Below, piece after piece: positions 8,647 to 16,335 of a stretch of DNA of 33,366 nt (its first letter is position 1; each line of letters begins with the position of its first letter). Under the pieces are notes generated by a model. That model had not been told where the DNA came from. It searched no databases and was given only the letters and a program-made list of their open reading frames with translations. The stretch covers positions 1-33,366 of the forward strand of contig JAKSCL010000313.1 in assembly GCA_022360615.1 (NCBI GenBank), written 5' to 3'. The DNA is from Hyphomicrobiales bacterium (GTDB taxonomy: Bacteria; Pseudomonadota; Alphaproteobacteria; Rhizobiales; JAKSCL01). The translations under genes and the position numbers were made by a program.

Positions 8647-9495
8647 TCAGCTGCCTTCCTTGCCCGCATTCGGGAAAAAGAGCTGCTGGCCGTCGAGCTT
8701 GTATTCGGCGATCGCCTGTTGGCCTTCGGCGGACAGAATCCAATCGATAAAGGCTTGGCCTTCCTCGGCCTTCACATGGGCGTGCTTTTCAGGATTCACG
8801 AGGATGACGCCATACTGGTTGAAGAGTGCTTCGTCGCCCTCAACAACGATTTTGAAGTCGCCCTTGTTCTTAAACGCAATCCAAGTGCCCCGGTCGGTGA
8901 GCGCATAGGCATCCATACCGACGGCGGCATTCAAAGTCGCCCCCATGCCGGAGCCCGTTTCGCGGTACCAAGTGCCGCTCGCTTCGGAAGGATCGACGCC
9001 GGCGGCCGTCCAGAGCGCCTTTTCCTTCTTATGCGTACCGGAATCATCGCCGCGCGAAGTGAAAACCGCTTGGCTTTCCGCAATGGCTTTGAGCGCGGTC
9101 GCAACATCGCTCTTACCCGCAATACCAGCTGGATCGGACGCCGGGCCGACAATGATGAAATCGTTGTACATGACATCGAAACGCTTCACGCCGAAGCCAT
9201 CGGCCACGAATCTCTCCTCAGCCGGTTTGGCATGGACGAGAAGCACATCGCCATCGCCATTCTGCGCATTCTTAATGGCTTGGCCGGTACCGACCGCAAC
9301 GACATTCACGGTGATGCCCGTCTTTTCCGAAAACTTTGGCAGGAGGTGGTCGTAAAGCCCGGAATTAGCCGTCGATGTGGTCGATTGCAGGATGATCGAC
9401 GTGTCATCGGCCTGGGCTGGCAAGCTTAGGGCAAGCGTAAGCCCCCCCGCGAGAGCGGCAGCCAGGGCCAACGGGAAAATCCGCTTCATTTTCAT
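8647..9495 (-). CDS. tupA: tungstate ABC transporter substrate-binding protein
   Basis: High-affinity tungstate-binding protein of the TupA family, 282 residues. A signal peptide (MKMKRIFPLALAAALAGG) ends near SLPAQA-DD. The mature N-terminus has the diagnostic LQSTTSTANSGLYDHLLPKF, whose TTST/SG region holds the oxyanion. VVAVGTGQAI and GDGDVLLVHAKPAEE are further family hallmarks. GGAGGAG nine bases before the ATG fixes the start. TupA proteins discriminate strongly for tungstate over molybdate, but a few relatives take both. It is the last gene of the tupB-tupC-tupA set, transcribed in that order. Confidence 0.95.
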   Translation of the reverse strand: MKMKRIFPLALAAALAGGLTLALSLPAQADDTSIILQSTTSTANSGLYDHLLPKFSEKTGITVNVVAVGTGQAIKNAQNGDGDVLLVHAKPAEERFVADGFGVKRFDVMYNDFIIVGPASDPAGIAGKSDVATALKAIAESQAVFTSRGDDSGTHKKEKALWTAAGVDPSEASGTWYRETGSGMGATLNAAVGMDAYALTDRGTWIAFKNKGDFKIVVEGDEALFNQYGVILVNPEKHAHVKAEEGQAFIDWILSAEGQQAIAEYKLDGQQLFFPNAGKEGS

Positions 9496-9549
9496 GCTTG
9501 AAAACTCCTCCAGGTGTTTTTGTGTGCTTTTGGGTTGCTGAGCGGTTCG

Positions 9550-10332
9550 CTAGATGACGAGCCGCCCGTTCAAATAAGCATCGGCCTCTTTCGAGCGGGG
9601 TGCCGAGACGAAGGCGGGTACGGAAGTTTGCTCGGTGACGCGGCCCTTCGCCATGAAGACGACCTCGTCGCCCAGGCGCTTCACCTGGCCGATGTCGTGG
9701 GTGATGAAGATGATCTTCACGCCTTTCAGATGCGCTTCGGAAACGGCGTTCTCGATCATCAGGACGGAAGCCGGATCGAGACTTGCCGTCGGCTCATCGA
9801 GGAAGAGTACGCCGGGTTCGGAGGCAAGCGCCCGGATAAGGGCAAGGCGCTGCTGCTCACCGCCGGACAAAAGCCGTGCGGGCTGCTTGGCATGGTCGGA
9901 AAGGCCAACGGAATGAAGCAGCGCGTTGCGGCGTTCGATACGTTCCGTGCGGTTCCTTCCGTTTTTCAGCTTCAAGACGAAATCCACGTTGGCGGCGACA
10001 GAGCGGCGCAAAAGCACCGGTTTTTGGAAAACCATCGCCTGGCGTTTGCGGGTTCCGTCCCCGGCCTTTTCGCCGTTCCAGGACACGCTTCCGGAAGTCG
10101 GCGTCAAAAGACCGTGCAGAAGGCGCAGAAGCAGGCTTTTGCCTGCTCCGTTCGGGCCCATGATCATGGTGATTGGCCCCGGATTGATGGTGAGGTCGAC
10201 ACCATCGATCAGGCGCCTGCCACCCGCCTGAAAGACAAGGCCTTTAACATCTGCAGTTTGCAGATTGTCGGCATCGCCGGCTGGCCTGGGCCGCACAAGG
10301 CTGAGGGCTTCCGCCGCATCATGCATACGCAT
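9550..10332 (-). CDS. tupC: tungstate ABC transporter ATP-binding protein
   Basis: ATPase of the TupABC importer, 260 residues. Walker A GPNGAGKSLLL is at about residue 59, the signature LLSGGEQQRLALIRAL at about 155, Walker B VLFLDEPTASLD at about 175, followed by the switch histidine in FITHDIGQVKRLGDEV. No C-terminal regulatory (TOBE/MOP) domain is present, which separates it from ModC and fits TupC. Its start overlaps the tupB stop by 14 bases, so the two are translationally coupled. The first 30 residues before the ABC core are poorly conserved and the real start could be slightly downstream. Confidence 0.93.
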   Translation of the reverse strand: MRMHDAAEALSLVRPRPAGDADNLQTADVKGLVFQAGGRRLIDGVDLTINPGPITMIMGPNGAGKSLLLRLLHGLLTPTSGSVSWNGEKAGDGTRKRQAMVFQKPVLLRRSVAANVDFVLKLKNGRNRTERIERRNALLHSVGLSDHAKQPARLLSGGEQQRLALIRALASEPGVLFLDEPTASLDPASVLMIENAVSEAHLKGVKIIFITHDIGQVKRLGDEVVFMAKGRVTEQTSVPAFVSAPRSKEADAYLNGRLVI

Positions 10333-11026
10333 GGCGCACCGCTTGCGTTTTAAGCCCCATCACCGCCGCGTTCACGGCGAGCGCGATGCCGAGCAGGATG
10401 ATTCCAAGCGCCAGCGCTAAAGCGAGATCGCCCTTGGAGGTCTCAAGCGCAATCGCCGTGGTCATCACCCGGGTGAGATGATCGATATTGCCGCCGACGA
10501 TCATGACCGCGCCGACCTCCGCAACCGCCCGTCCGAATCCTGCGAGCGCGACCGTTAGCAGGCTGAAGCGCGCATCCCATAGAAGCGCCCACAGGCGGTC
10601 GGCCATGGGTACCGAGACGGACCGGAAGAAATCGGCGTATTCGCCATTCAAATCCTCGATTACCTGTCGCGAAAGAGCCGCGATAATGGGTGTGATCAGG
10701 ATCGTCTGTGCGATGATCATCGCCGTTGGCGTGTAGAGCAGTTGCATGACGCCAAGCGGTCCGGCGCGCGACAGCATCATGTAAACGAAAAGGCCGACAA
10801 CGACGGGTGGAAGACCCATGAGGGCATTTACAAGAACGAGTAGGGCGCCGCGTCCCGGAAAGCGCGCAATCGCTAGAAAAGCCCCCAGTGTCAGGCCGAT
10901 GGCGCAGGAGATTAGAAGTGCGGTGAAGCTGACGCGGAGCGACAGCACCACAATCTCGATGAGATCGGGATCAGCTGAGCCTACAAGCCCGAAAGCCAGT
11001 CGGAAAGCTTCTGCGAAATCCTGCAT
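10319..11026 (-). CDS. tupB: tungstate ABC transporter permease
   Basis: Inner-membrane permease of the tungstate importer (BPD_transp_1 family), 235 residues with about five to six membrane helices. Family signatures are VVVLSLRVSFTALLISCAIG near the N-terminus, LMGLPPVVVGLFVYMMLSR, and GRAVAEVGAVMIVGGNI, the EAA-like loop that docks on TupC. The ATG at 11026 gives the normal length but has no good Shine-Dalgarno. A better-placed ATG with CCGGAGA at 11055 is in the wrong frame, separated by a run of eight A residues (see findings). Poorly conserved codons open further upstream are excluded. Confidence 0.92.
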   Translation of the reverse strand: MQDFAEAFRLAFGLVGSADPDLIEIVVLSLRVSFTALLISCAIGLTLGAFLAIARFPGRGALLVLVNALMGLPPVVVGLFVYMMLSRAGPLGVMQLLYTPTAMIIAQTILITPIIAALSRQVIEDLNGEYADFFRSVSVPMADRLWALLWDARFSLLTVALAGFGRAVAEVGAVMIVGGNIDHLTRVMTTAIALETSKGDLALALALGIILLGIALAVNAAVMGLKTQAVRHAYA

Positions 11027-11298
11027 AATATTGTTTTTTTTACGAGCGTTTCCATTTTCTCCGGAAAGTATGCATTCAGGTGCGAAGCTTGCAAGAAAAA
11101 AGCGCAGAGGGGCATATGGGAAACGAGGATGAGGGAGAGCGGAACGGCCGCGCAGACCTTGCGGTCCCATGGTTTGGGATCCAAGGCTTCGCCCCGCTTC
11201 TCGCCACGGGGTGCGGTTATTGGCGGCCTCATATCACGAAGGGCGGTAGGTCCATGTTGAAGGATGGGCGGTATACGTCTTCCGGAAGAACTCTGGCG
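11027..11298. other. 272-base intergenic region between phnM and tupB
   Basis: No convincing gene is seen here. It should hold the tup promoter on the minus strand. The only feature I can point to is an ATG (11055-11053, minus) with CCGGAGA four to five bases upstream, followed by an A8 run that leads out of frame with tupB. No recognisable ModE-type operator was found by eye. Confidence 0.4.
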
Positions 11299-12438
11299 CT
11301 ACCCGGGCAGAAGAAACGCCGCGCCGGATGCCGCAAACACCGCTTTCAGTTCTGCGAGCCGCCCTCCTTCGGGCGCACGGAGCACAATCACATCGCCGCG
11401 TTGGCCGGTGCGAAGCGTCCCGCGGTCGGTCATACCCATGATGCGCGCGGGATGCTCGCTGACCATTGGCCATACCGCTTCGATCGGCTGCCCGAGTTCT
11501 TCGGCGAGGCGAAAGGGAGCGTTCAACAGCGATGGGTAGTGATAATCCGAGACGAGCACGTCGCACAGATCATCGGCCGCCATTTGAGCGGCGCCGACAA
11601 GGCCTTTGTGACTGCCGCCACGCATCACGTTCGGTGCTCCGAAAACCGTCGCCATCGCTTCGCGCTTTGCGGCTTCTGCCGCGCCCCGCGTCATGGGGAA
11701 CTCGGCAATCGTGATACCGAGCGCGCGGGCAGCCGCGATGTCGTCGGCATTGGCGGGGTCATGGCTGGCGACGGCAATGTCATGGGCGCGGGCGATTGCG
11801 GTAAGCCGGGCGATTCGCTCTTCCCGCTCCGCTTTCGGCTGGTCGGCGGTCTGAAGCATGGCTGCAAAGGCTTCGGCATCGAGGCCGGTGCGCTCAAGCG
11901 AACGCTGAAGCCGTTTTGAACCGGTTGCAAGCTGATCTTTCGAGTCTTCGAAGTGGTCGTTGAAAGCCAGGAGATCGCATGTCCCCTCCTCAAGGAGGCG
12001 TATGGTGTCTGCTTCGGCCGCGGCGGCGCGCACTTCGAAGCGCAGATGCAGGCGGTGATCGACGGCCAGGCCGCCGCGTATGGCGCGTATGGCCCGCGCA
12101 GTCGCGAGGCTGCTCCGCCAGTCGCGCAGCCCCGGCTCGAAGGAAAAGGTCAGACCGTGGAATGCCGTGGTAATACCGCTTGCAAGCAGCTGCCGGTCGA
12201 CCTCTTGAAAGGCGATTTCCGAGGGAACGTCCACACCGGGGCGGGGCAGGAGTGCGCGCTCGAAGGCGTCGCCATGGATATCGACAATCCCCGGCAGCAC
12301 GATACAGCCGCTGGCGTCGAGCGTTTGCGAGCCTGGTGTTGATTCGCCCGCAATGACGCCTTGGGAAACCGTAAGCGGTGCTTCAAGGAAGCCGTCTTCC
12401 GTTAGAACCCGGCCGCCTTCGATCCGCCAAGCTGTCAT
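11299..12438 (-). CDS. phnM: PhnM-family amidohydrolase (alpha-D-ribose 1-methylphosphonate 5-triphosphate diphosphatase-like)
   Basis: In the C-P lyase pathway PhnM removes pyrophosphate from ribose-1-phosphonate 5-triphosphate. The protein (379 residues from the internal ATG at 12438, giving MTAWRIEGGRVLTEDG) has the amidohydrolase metal-site strand LPGIVDIHGDAFER, the LLPRPGV loop, LAFNDHFEDS, and the C-terminal GAPNVMRGGSHKG and LVSDYHYPSLL segments that distinguish PhnM from other amidohydrolases. The usual HTD triad reads HGD here. It diverges from phnDCE across a 155-base region. No phnGHIJKLN genes are in the window, so either the lyase core is elsewhere or this enzyme has a different substrate. 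The family is fairly sure; the substrate is not. Confidence 0.88.
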   Translation of the reverse strand: MTAWRIEGGRVLTEDGFLEAPLTVSQGVIAGESTPGSQTLDASGCIVLPGIVDIHGDAFERALLPRPGVDVPSEIAFQEVDRQLLASGITTAFHGLTFSFEPGLRDWRSSLATARAIRAIRGGLAVDHRLHLRFEVRAAAAEADTIRLLEEGTCDLLAFNDHFEDSKDQLATGSKRLQRSLERTGLDAEAFAAMLQTADQPKAEREERIARLTAIARAHDIAVASHDPANADDIAAARALGITIAEFPMTRGAAEAAKREAMATVFGAPNVMRGGSHKGLVGAAQMAADDLCDVLVSDYHYPSLLNAPFRLAEELGQPIEAVWPMVSEHPARIMGMTDRGTLRTGQRGDVIVLRAPEGGRLAELKAVFAASGAAFLLPG

Positions 12439-12489
12439 GGATGCCCCCTTTTCCCCAAAACGCATTCTACCGTCGCTTAAGCGCGGGGT

Positions 12490-12506
12490 ATGTCACGTCA
12501 ATGACA
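12490..12506. promoter_or_regulatory. Pho-box-like repeat / palindrome in the phnM-phnD divergent region
   Basis: On the minus strand TGTCAT and TGACAT are spaced with an 11-base period, close to the paired half-site layout of a PhoB box. The same bases also form the inverted repeat ATGTCA-N6-TGACAT, a layout used by GntR-type regulators such as PhnF. It lies about 90 bases before phnD and 50 before phnM. One half-site departs from the Pho consensus by a base, so this is a candidate only. Confidence 0.35.
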
Positions 12507-12593
12507 TCTAGACCAATTATCCCGCTGAAGGTGCAACTCGTTTGCAAAGCCATGGGCACGTAATGCGGGGCCCAGACCAGCTAGGGGCATATC

Positions 12594-13454
12594 ATGATCC
12601 GTACACTGCTTGCCGCAGCGGCCATTTTTGCTGCGTCCACAACGGCCCAAGCGGCCGATCCTATCCGTTTTGCCGTCACCGATATCGAAGGGCTCGAAGC
12701 ACTCCAGCAGGAGTTCAGCGCCTTTGAAAAAGCGCTTGAGGAGACAACCGGCCTTGAAGTCGAACTGTTTCCGGTGAATTCGCGCACGGCGGCTGTCGAA
12801 GCCATGAAGGCCGAGCAGATCGACTTCGTGCTCACCGGCCCGGCTGAATATGTTGTCATCAAGGAACTGACCGACGCGAAAATCGTTGTTGGCTGGCAAC
12901 GCCCCGATTACTTCTCGCAGATCGTTGCGTTGTCGGAGGGCTCGGTCAAGACGGTTGAGGATCTGAAAAACGAATCCGTCTCTTTCGGCGCGGTCGGCTC
13001 GACCTCGCAACACCTTGGCCCGGCACAGGCGCTTGCCGATCTCGGCCTTGATTATGCGAAGGACTACAACCCGCAGATCATTTCGCGCAACGTCGCGGTC
13101 GAAGCGCTCATCCGCGGGGATATCGCTGCTGTCGGGATGAATTTCGGTCATCTGCAGCGCATTCGTGCCGCTTTCCCCGACACCTCGTTCACGGTTGTCG
13201 GCCGGGGCCGCGATCTGCCGAACGACATTCTCGTCGCACGGGCCGGCGTCTCCGACGAGGCGTTCGAGAAGATCCGCAATGCGTTCTTGAATGACAGCGG
13301 CACGCTGATGGAAGCGATCCTTCAGGGCGAGGACAACCAGAAATACAAGGGCGGCTTCTTTCTGACCGAGATCGACGACAGCGACTACGATTACGTGCGC
13401 GAAATGTACCGCACGATCGGCGTCGATACCTTCAGCGCGTTCGTTGGCGACTAA
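12594..13454 (+). CDS. phnD: phosphonate ABC transporter substrate-binding protein
   Basis: Periplasmic binding protein of the PhnD family (phosphate/phosphite/phosphonate), 286 residues. A signal peptide (MIRTLLAAAAIFAASTTAQA-AD) precedes a mature domain starting DPIRFAVTDIEGLE. The ligand-loop region with DFVLTGPAEYVVI corresponds to the PhnD pocket, and VSFGAVGSTSQHLGP is the family's phosphonate-binding helix start (GSTS). GGGG seven bases before the ATG acts as ribosome-binding site. It is the first gene of phnD-phnC-phnE and diverges from phnM. The natural ligand could be an alkylphosphonate, phosphite or, given the neighbouring mtnA, a phosphorylated sugar; the sequence does not settle it. 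Confidence 0.92.
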   Translation: MIRTLLAAAAIFAASTTAQAADPIRFAVTDIEGLEALQQEFSAFEKALEETTGLEVELFPVNSRTAAVEAMKAEQIDFVLTGPAEYVVIKELTDAKIVVGWQRPDYFSQIVALSEGSVKTVEDLKNESVSFGAVGSTSQHLGPAQALADLGLDYAKDYNPQIISRNVAVEALIRGDIAAVGMNFGHLQRIRAAFPDTSFTVVGRGRDLPNDILVARAGVSDEAFEKIRNAFLNDSGTLMEAILQGEDNQKYKGGFFLTEIDDSDYDYVREMYRTIGVDTFSAFVGD

Positions 13455-13481
13455 GGCGGCTGACTGGGATCGCTCCACCGC

Positions 13482-13524
13482 GCACCGACAGGCTGCCTGT
13501 TCGCCAGCCTGTCGGTGCCCTTTT
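13482..13524 (+). terminator. 13-bp hairpin with short T tract between phnD and phnC
   Basis: GCACCGACAGGCT (13482-13494) and AGCCTGTCGGTGC (13506-13518) form a perfect 13-bp stem with an 11-base loop, followed by CCTTTTC. It sits 28 bases after the phnD stop and before phnC. This is the usual position for a partial terminator or mRNA-stabilising stem that keeps binding-protein levels above those of the membrane subunits. Confidence 0.75.
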
Positions 13525-13546
13525 CGCGAAAGAGACCGCCATCCGC

Positions 13547-14344
13547 ATGAATGCGACGCTCGATACCGCCGCAGCGTTCGCCGCGGCGGAGCCTGAAAAA
13601 AACCTCATCGTTACCGAGGCGCTCAAAAAGGCTTATGGATATGGTCAGCTTATCCTTGATGGCGTCGATCTCGCCGTCAACGAAGGCGAAGCGGTCGCCC
13701 TCATCGGCGCCAATGGCTCCGGCAAGTCCACGCTTCTCAAATGTCTGATTGGGCTTCATCCGATCACGGCCGGTGCGGTATCCACCTTCGGGATCCGTTT
13801 TGAAGGCACGCCGAAGACCCGTGAAAAAGCGAAAATCCGCCGCCAGGTGGGCTTTGTCTTCCAGAACCACGGCTTGGTTCGGCGCCTTTCGGCGCTCTCG
13901 AATGTGGTACAAGGCAGGCTTGGCCAGCCCGGCGGGTTAAGGGCGGTGCACCAAGCGATTGCGCCTGCCGAATGGCGCGAAGCGGCTTTTCAAGCGCTTG
14001 ATGAGGTTGGCCTGGCGGACAAGGCGGGGGCCCGGGCCGATCAGCTGTCAGGCGGCCAGGCGCAGAGGGTCGCAATCGCACGCGCGCTCACACGCCGCCC
14101 TCGTCTCATTATCGCCGACGAACCCGCAGCCAGCCTCGATCCCGCCGCGGGTCATGAGGTGATGGCGCTCTTCCGCCGTTTGGCGAAGGAGTCCGGCATC
14201 ACCTTGATTTTCACCTCGCACGACATGGAACATGCGCGCGACTATTCCGACCGGGTGATCGCCTTGAAAAACGGGTGCATCCATTTCGACAGGCGCTCCA
14301 AGGACGTTCGGGACGGCGCTCTCGAGGAGGTATTCCGTGACTGA
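13547..14344 (+). CDS. phnC: phosphonate ABC transporter ATP-binding protein
   Basis: ATPase partner of PhnE, 265 residues. Walker [12 protein letters not shown] is at about 54, the Q-loop at [15 protein letters not shown] (the PhnC-typical QxxxLVxRLS), the signature [15 protein letters not shown] at about 167, Walker [14 protein letters not shown] at about 187, and switch histidine FTSHDMEHA. The order and the [10 protein letters not shown] segment mark it as PhnC rather than a generic importer ATPase. The first 18 residues are non-conserved. It overlaps phnE by eight bases, indicating coupling. Confidence 0.93.
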   Translation: MNATLDTAAAFAAAEPEKNLIVTEALKKAYGYGQLILDGVDLAVNEGEAVALIGANGSGKSTLLKCLIGLHPITAGAVSTFGIRFEGTPKTREKAKIRRQVGFVFQNHGLVRRLSALSNVVQGRLGQPGGLRAVHQAIAPAEWREAAFQALDEVGLADKAGARADQLSGGQAQRVAIARALTRRPRLIIADEPAASLDPAAGHEVMALFRRLAKESGITLIFTSHDMEHARDYSDRVIALKNGCIHFDRRSKDVRDGALEEVFRD

Positions 14345-15149
14345 GGCCAGCGCCCGCATGGTGAAATACGCGCCCGGGCGTATGCCTTCGCTGTCGCCCT
14401 TTCATTTCACGATGATTGTCGCCGCTGCGGCCCTGGTGTTGGTTTCCATCGGCAACGTCTCGCCGTCGCTTGAGCGGCTTTCCGACGGCCTGCCGCGTAT
14501 GGCCAATCTGGTTGGCCGGATGATGCCGCCCAACACCGATCCCGATTTCCTCTGGCGGGTCACGCTGCGGCTGGCGGAAACCTTCCAGATCGCGATTGCC
14601 GGAACCGCGATTGGCGTGATCCTGTCGCTCCCCATTGCCTGGCTTGCCGCGCGGGGGGTGACGCCCGCCGGCGTGTTTTATTGGTTCTTTAAAGCGCTTA
14701 TCTCCTTGTTCCGCACCATTCCCGATCTGATTTGGGCGCTTCTCTTCGTCTCCGCCGTCGGCCTTGGGGCGGTTGCCGGAACCATGACGATCATCGTCGA
14801 CACCATCGGATTTTGCGGCCGGTTTTTCGCGGAGGCCATGGAGGATTCCGATAAAGAGCCGCAGGAGGCGCTGGAAGCCATCGGCGCGAGCCGCTTTTCG
14901 ATCCTGTTCGGCGCGATCATCCCCGATGTTATGCCCTCCATGATCAACACAGCGCTTTTCGCGCTTGAAAAGGCGGTGCGCTCCTCGGTCGTGCTTGGGC
15001 TCGTGGGTGCGGGCGGCATAGGCCAGGAATTGAAGGTCGCCTTCGATTTGTTCCAATATCAAAACGCCGCCACCATCATCCTTGCCATCTTCATTATCGT
15101 GCTCGTGATGGAGCACATCACGGACCGGTTGCGCGCCAAGCTCGGTTGA
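14337..15149 (+). CDS. phnE: phosphonate ABC transporter permease
   Basis: Inner-membrane permease of the PhnCDE importer, 270 residues with about six hydrophobic segments. PhnE hallmarks are LAETFQIAIAGTAIGVILSLP, FRTIPDLIWALLFVSAVGLG, and the EAA loop EALEAIGASRFSILFGAIIP that contacts PhnC. The C-terminal LVGAGGIGQELKVAFDLFQY matches the family end. It starts inside the last codons of phnC. Only one phnE copy is present, so a homodimeric channel is expected. Confidence 0.93.
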   Translation: MTEASARMVKYAPGRMPSLSPFHFTMIVAAAALVLVSIGNVSPSLERLSDGLPRMANLVGRMMPPNTDPDFLWRVTLRLAETFQIAIAGTAIGVILSLPIAWLAARGVTPAGVFYWFFKALISLFRTIPDLIWALLFVSAVGLGAVAGTMTIIVDTIGFCGRFFAEAMEDSDKEPQEALEAIGASRFSILFGAIIPDVMPSMINTALFALEKAVRSSVVLGLVGAGGIGQELKVAFDLFQYQNAATIILAIFIIVLVMEHITDRLRAKLG

Positions 15150-15179
15150 GGTTGCTTTCAATGGGTATGGCCGGGTAGC

Positions 15180-15209
15180 GTCCGCTTTGTTTCTGACACG
15201 CAAGCGGAC
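15180..15209 (+). repeat. 8-bp perfect inverted repeat just upstream of mtnA
   Basis: GTCCGCTT (15180-15187) and AAGCGGAC (15202-15209) form a stem with a 14-base loop, ending eight bases before the mtnA ATG. There is no T tract and no obvious Shine-Dalgarno between hairpin and start codon. It could influence translation of mtnA or be a protein-binding palindrome. Confidence 0.45.
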
Positions 15210-15217
15210 CTGACCCC

Positions 15218-16318
15218 ATGAAAGTCGACGGTAAGTCCTATCGGACCATCTGGCTGAACGAAGACGGCTGGTCGGTCGAAATCATCGATCAGACGAAACT
15301 GCCGCACCGGTTTGAAACGGTCACGCTGAGAAATGTGGAGGATGCGGCAACCGCTATCCGGGATATGCTGGTACGCGGCGCGCCGCTCATCGGCGCGACG
15401 GCGGCTTACGGCGTCGCGCTCGCGATGCGTGAAGATCCCTTCGACGACGCTCTCGACCGAGCCTATGAGACCCTCCACGCGACACGGCCAACCGCGATCA
15501 ATCTGAAATGGGCACTTGACGGGATGCGGGCCACATTGCGGAACCGCCCGCATGGCGAACGGGTCGCTTTGGCCTATCGGCGGGCCGCGGAAATCTGCGA
15601 GGAGGATGTGGCGATCAATGCCTCGATCGGCGATCACGGGCTTGCGCTGATCAGGGCGGCAGCCGCCAGGAAGACGGATGGTGCGCCTGTCAATGTGCTC
15701 ACCCATTGCAATGCCGGCTGGCTTGCGACCGTCGATTGGGGGACGGCGACGGCGCCGATTTATAAAGCGCACGGCCAAGGCATCCCGGTTCACGTCTGGG
15801 TCGACGAGACCCGGCCGCGCAATCAGGGTGCCGCGCTGACCGCCTTCGAGCTTGGCCATCACGGCGTGCCGCACACGGTCATACCCGATAATACCGGGGG
15901 CCACCTGATGCAGCATGGCATGGTTGACTTGTGCATTACCGGGACGGACCGGACGACCGCGACCGGCGATGTCTGCAACAAGATCGGCACCTATTTGAAG
16001 GCGCTCGCGGCCCATGACAACGACGTGCCCTTTTATGTGGCGCTGCCCTCGCCCACCATCGATTTCACCGTCGCCGATGGGGTGAAGGAGATTCCGATTG
16101 AGCAGCGGGCAGGCGATGAGGTTGCCAAGATGACCGGAAAAACCGAAGACGGGCGCATCGAGACGGTATCGATCGTCGCTGACGGTTCACCGGTTGCCAA
16201 TTATGCCTTCGATGTGACGCCCGCACGCCTCGTGACGGGACTGATTACTGAGCGCGGCGTTGTTGAGCCGAACCGGGAAGCGATTGCCAGGACTTTTCCC
16301 GAACGCGTTGAAGACTGA
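15218..16318 (+). CDS. mtnA: S-methyl-5-thioribose-1-phosphate isomerase (aldose-ketose isomerase, eIF2B-like)
   Basis: Converts 5-methylthioribose-1-phosphate to the ribulose form in methionine salvage; relatives act on 5-deoxyribose-1-phosphate. The 366-residue protein shows the eIF2B-alpha-like fold signatures: [20 protein letters not shown] at about 51-70, the catalytic cysteine in [11 protein letters not shown] (C164), [18 protein letters not shown], and the catalytic aspartate in [19 protein letters not shown] (D244). It lies 68 bases after phnE and 17 bases before the aldolase, with which it probably forms a two-step module. No mtnK, mtnP or mtnN is in the window, nor the mtnB/C/D genes of the oxygen-dependent methionine salvage branch. 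Confidence 0.95.
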   Translation: MKVDGKSYRTIWLNEDGWSVEIIDQTKLPHRFETVTLRNVEDAATAIRDMLVRGAPLIGATAAYGVALAMREDPFDDALDRAYETLHATRPTAINLKWALDGMRATLRNRPHGERVALAYRRAAEICEEDVAINASIGDHGLALIRAAAARKTDGAPVNVLTHCNAGWLATVDWGTATAPIYKAHGQGIPVHVWVDETRPRNQGAALTAFELGHHGVPHTVIPDNTGGHLMQHGMVDLCITGTDRTTATGDVCNKIGTYLKALAAHDNDVPFYVALPSPTIDFTVADGVKEIPIEQRAGDEVAKMTGKTEDGRIETVSIVADGSPVANYAFDVTPARLVTGLITERGVVEPNREAIARTFPERVED

Positions 16319-16335
16319 CGGCAAGGCATAAGACG

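Noticed and set aside
12498-13478. Minus-strand open frame of 326 codons
   Set aside because: It is opposite phnD, which has a signal peptide and PhnD motifs; the antisense frame shows no family features.
14211-15203. Minus-strand open frame of 330 codons
   Set aside because: It is opposite phnE and the end of phnC; composition is low-complexity and charged, with no domain.
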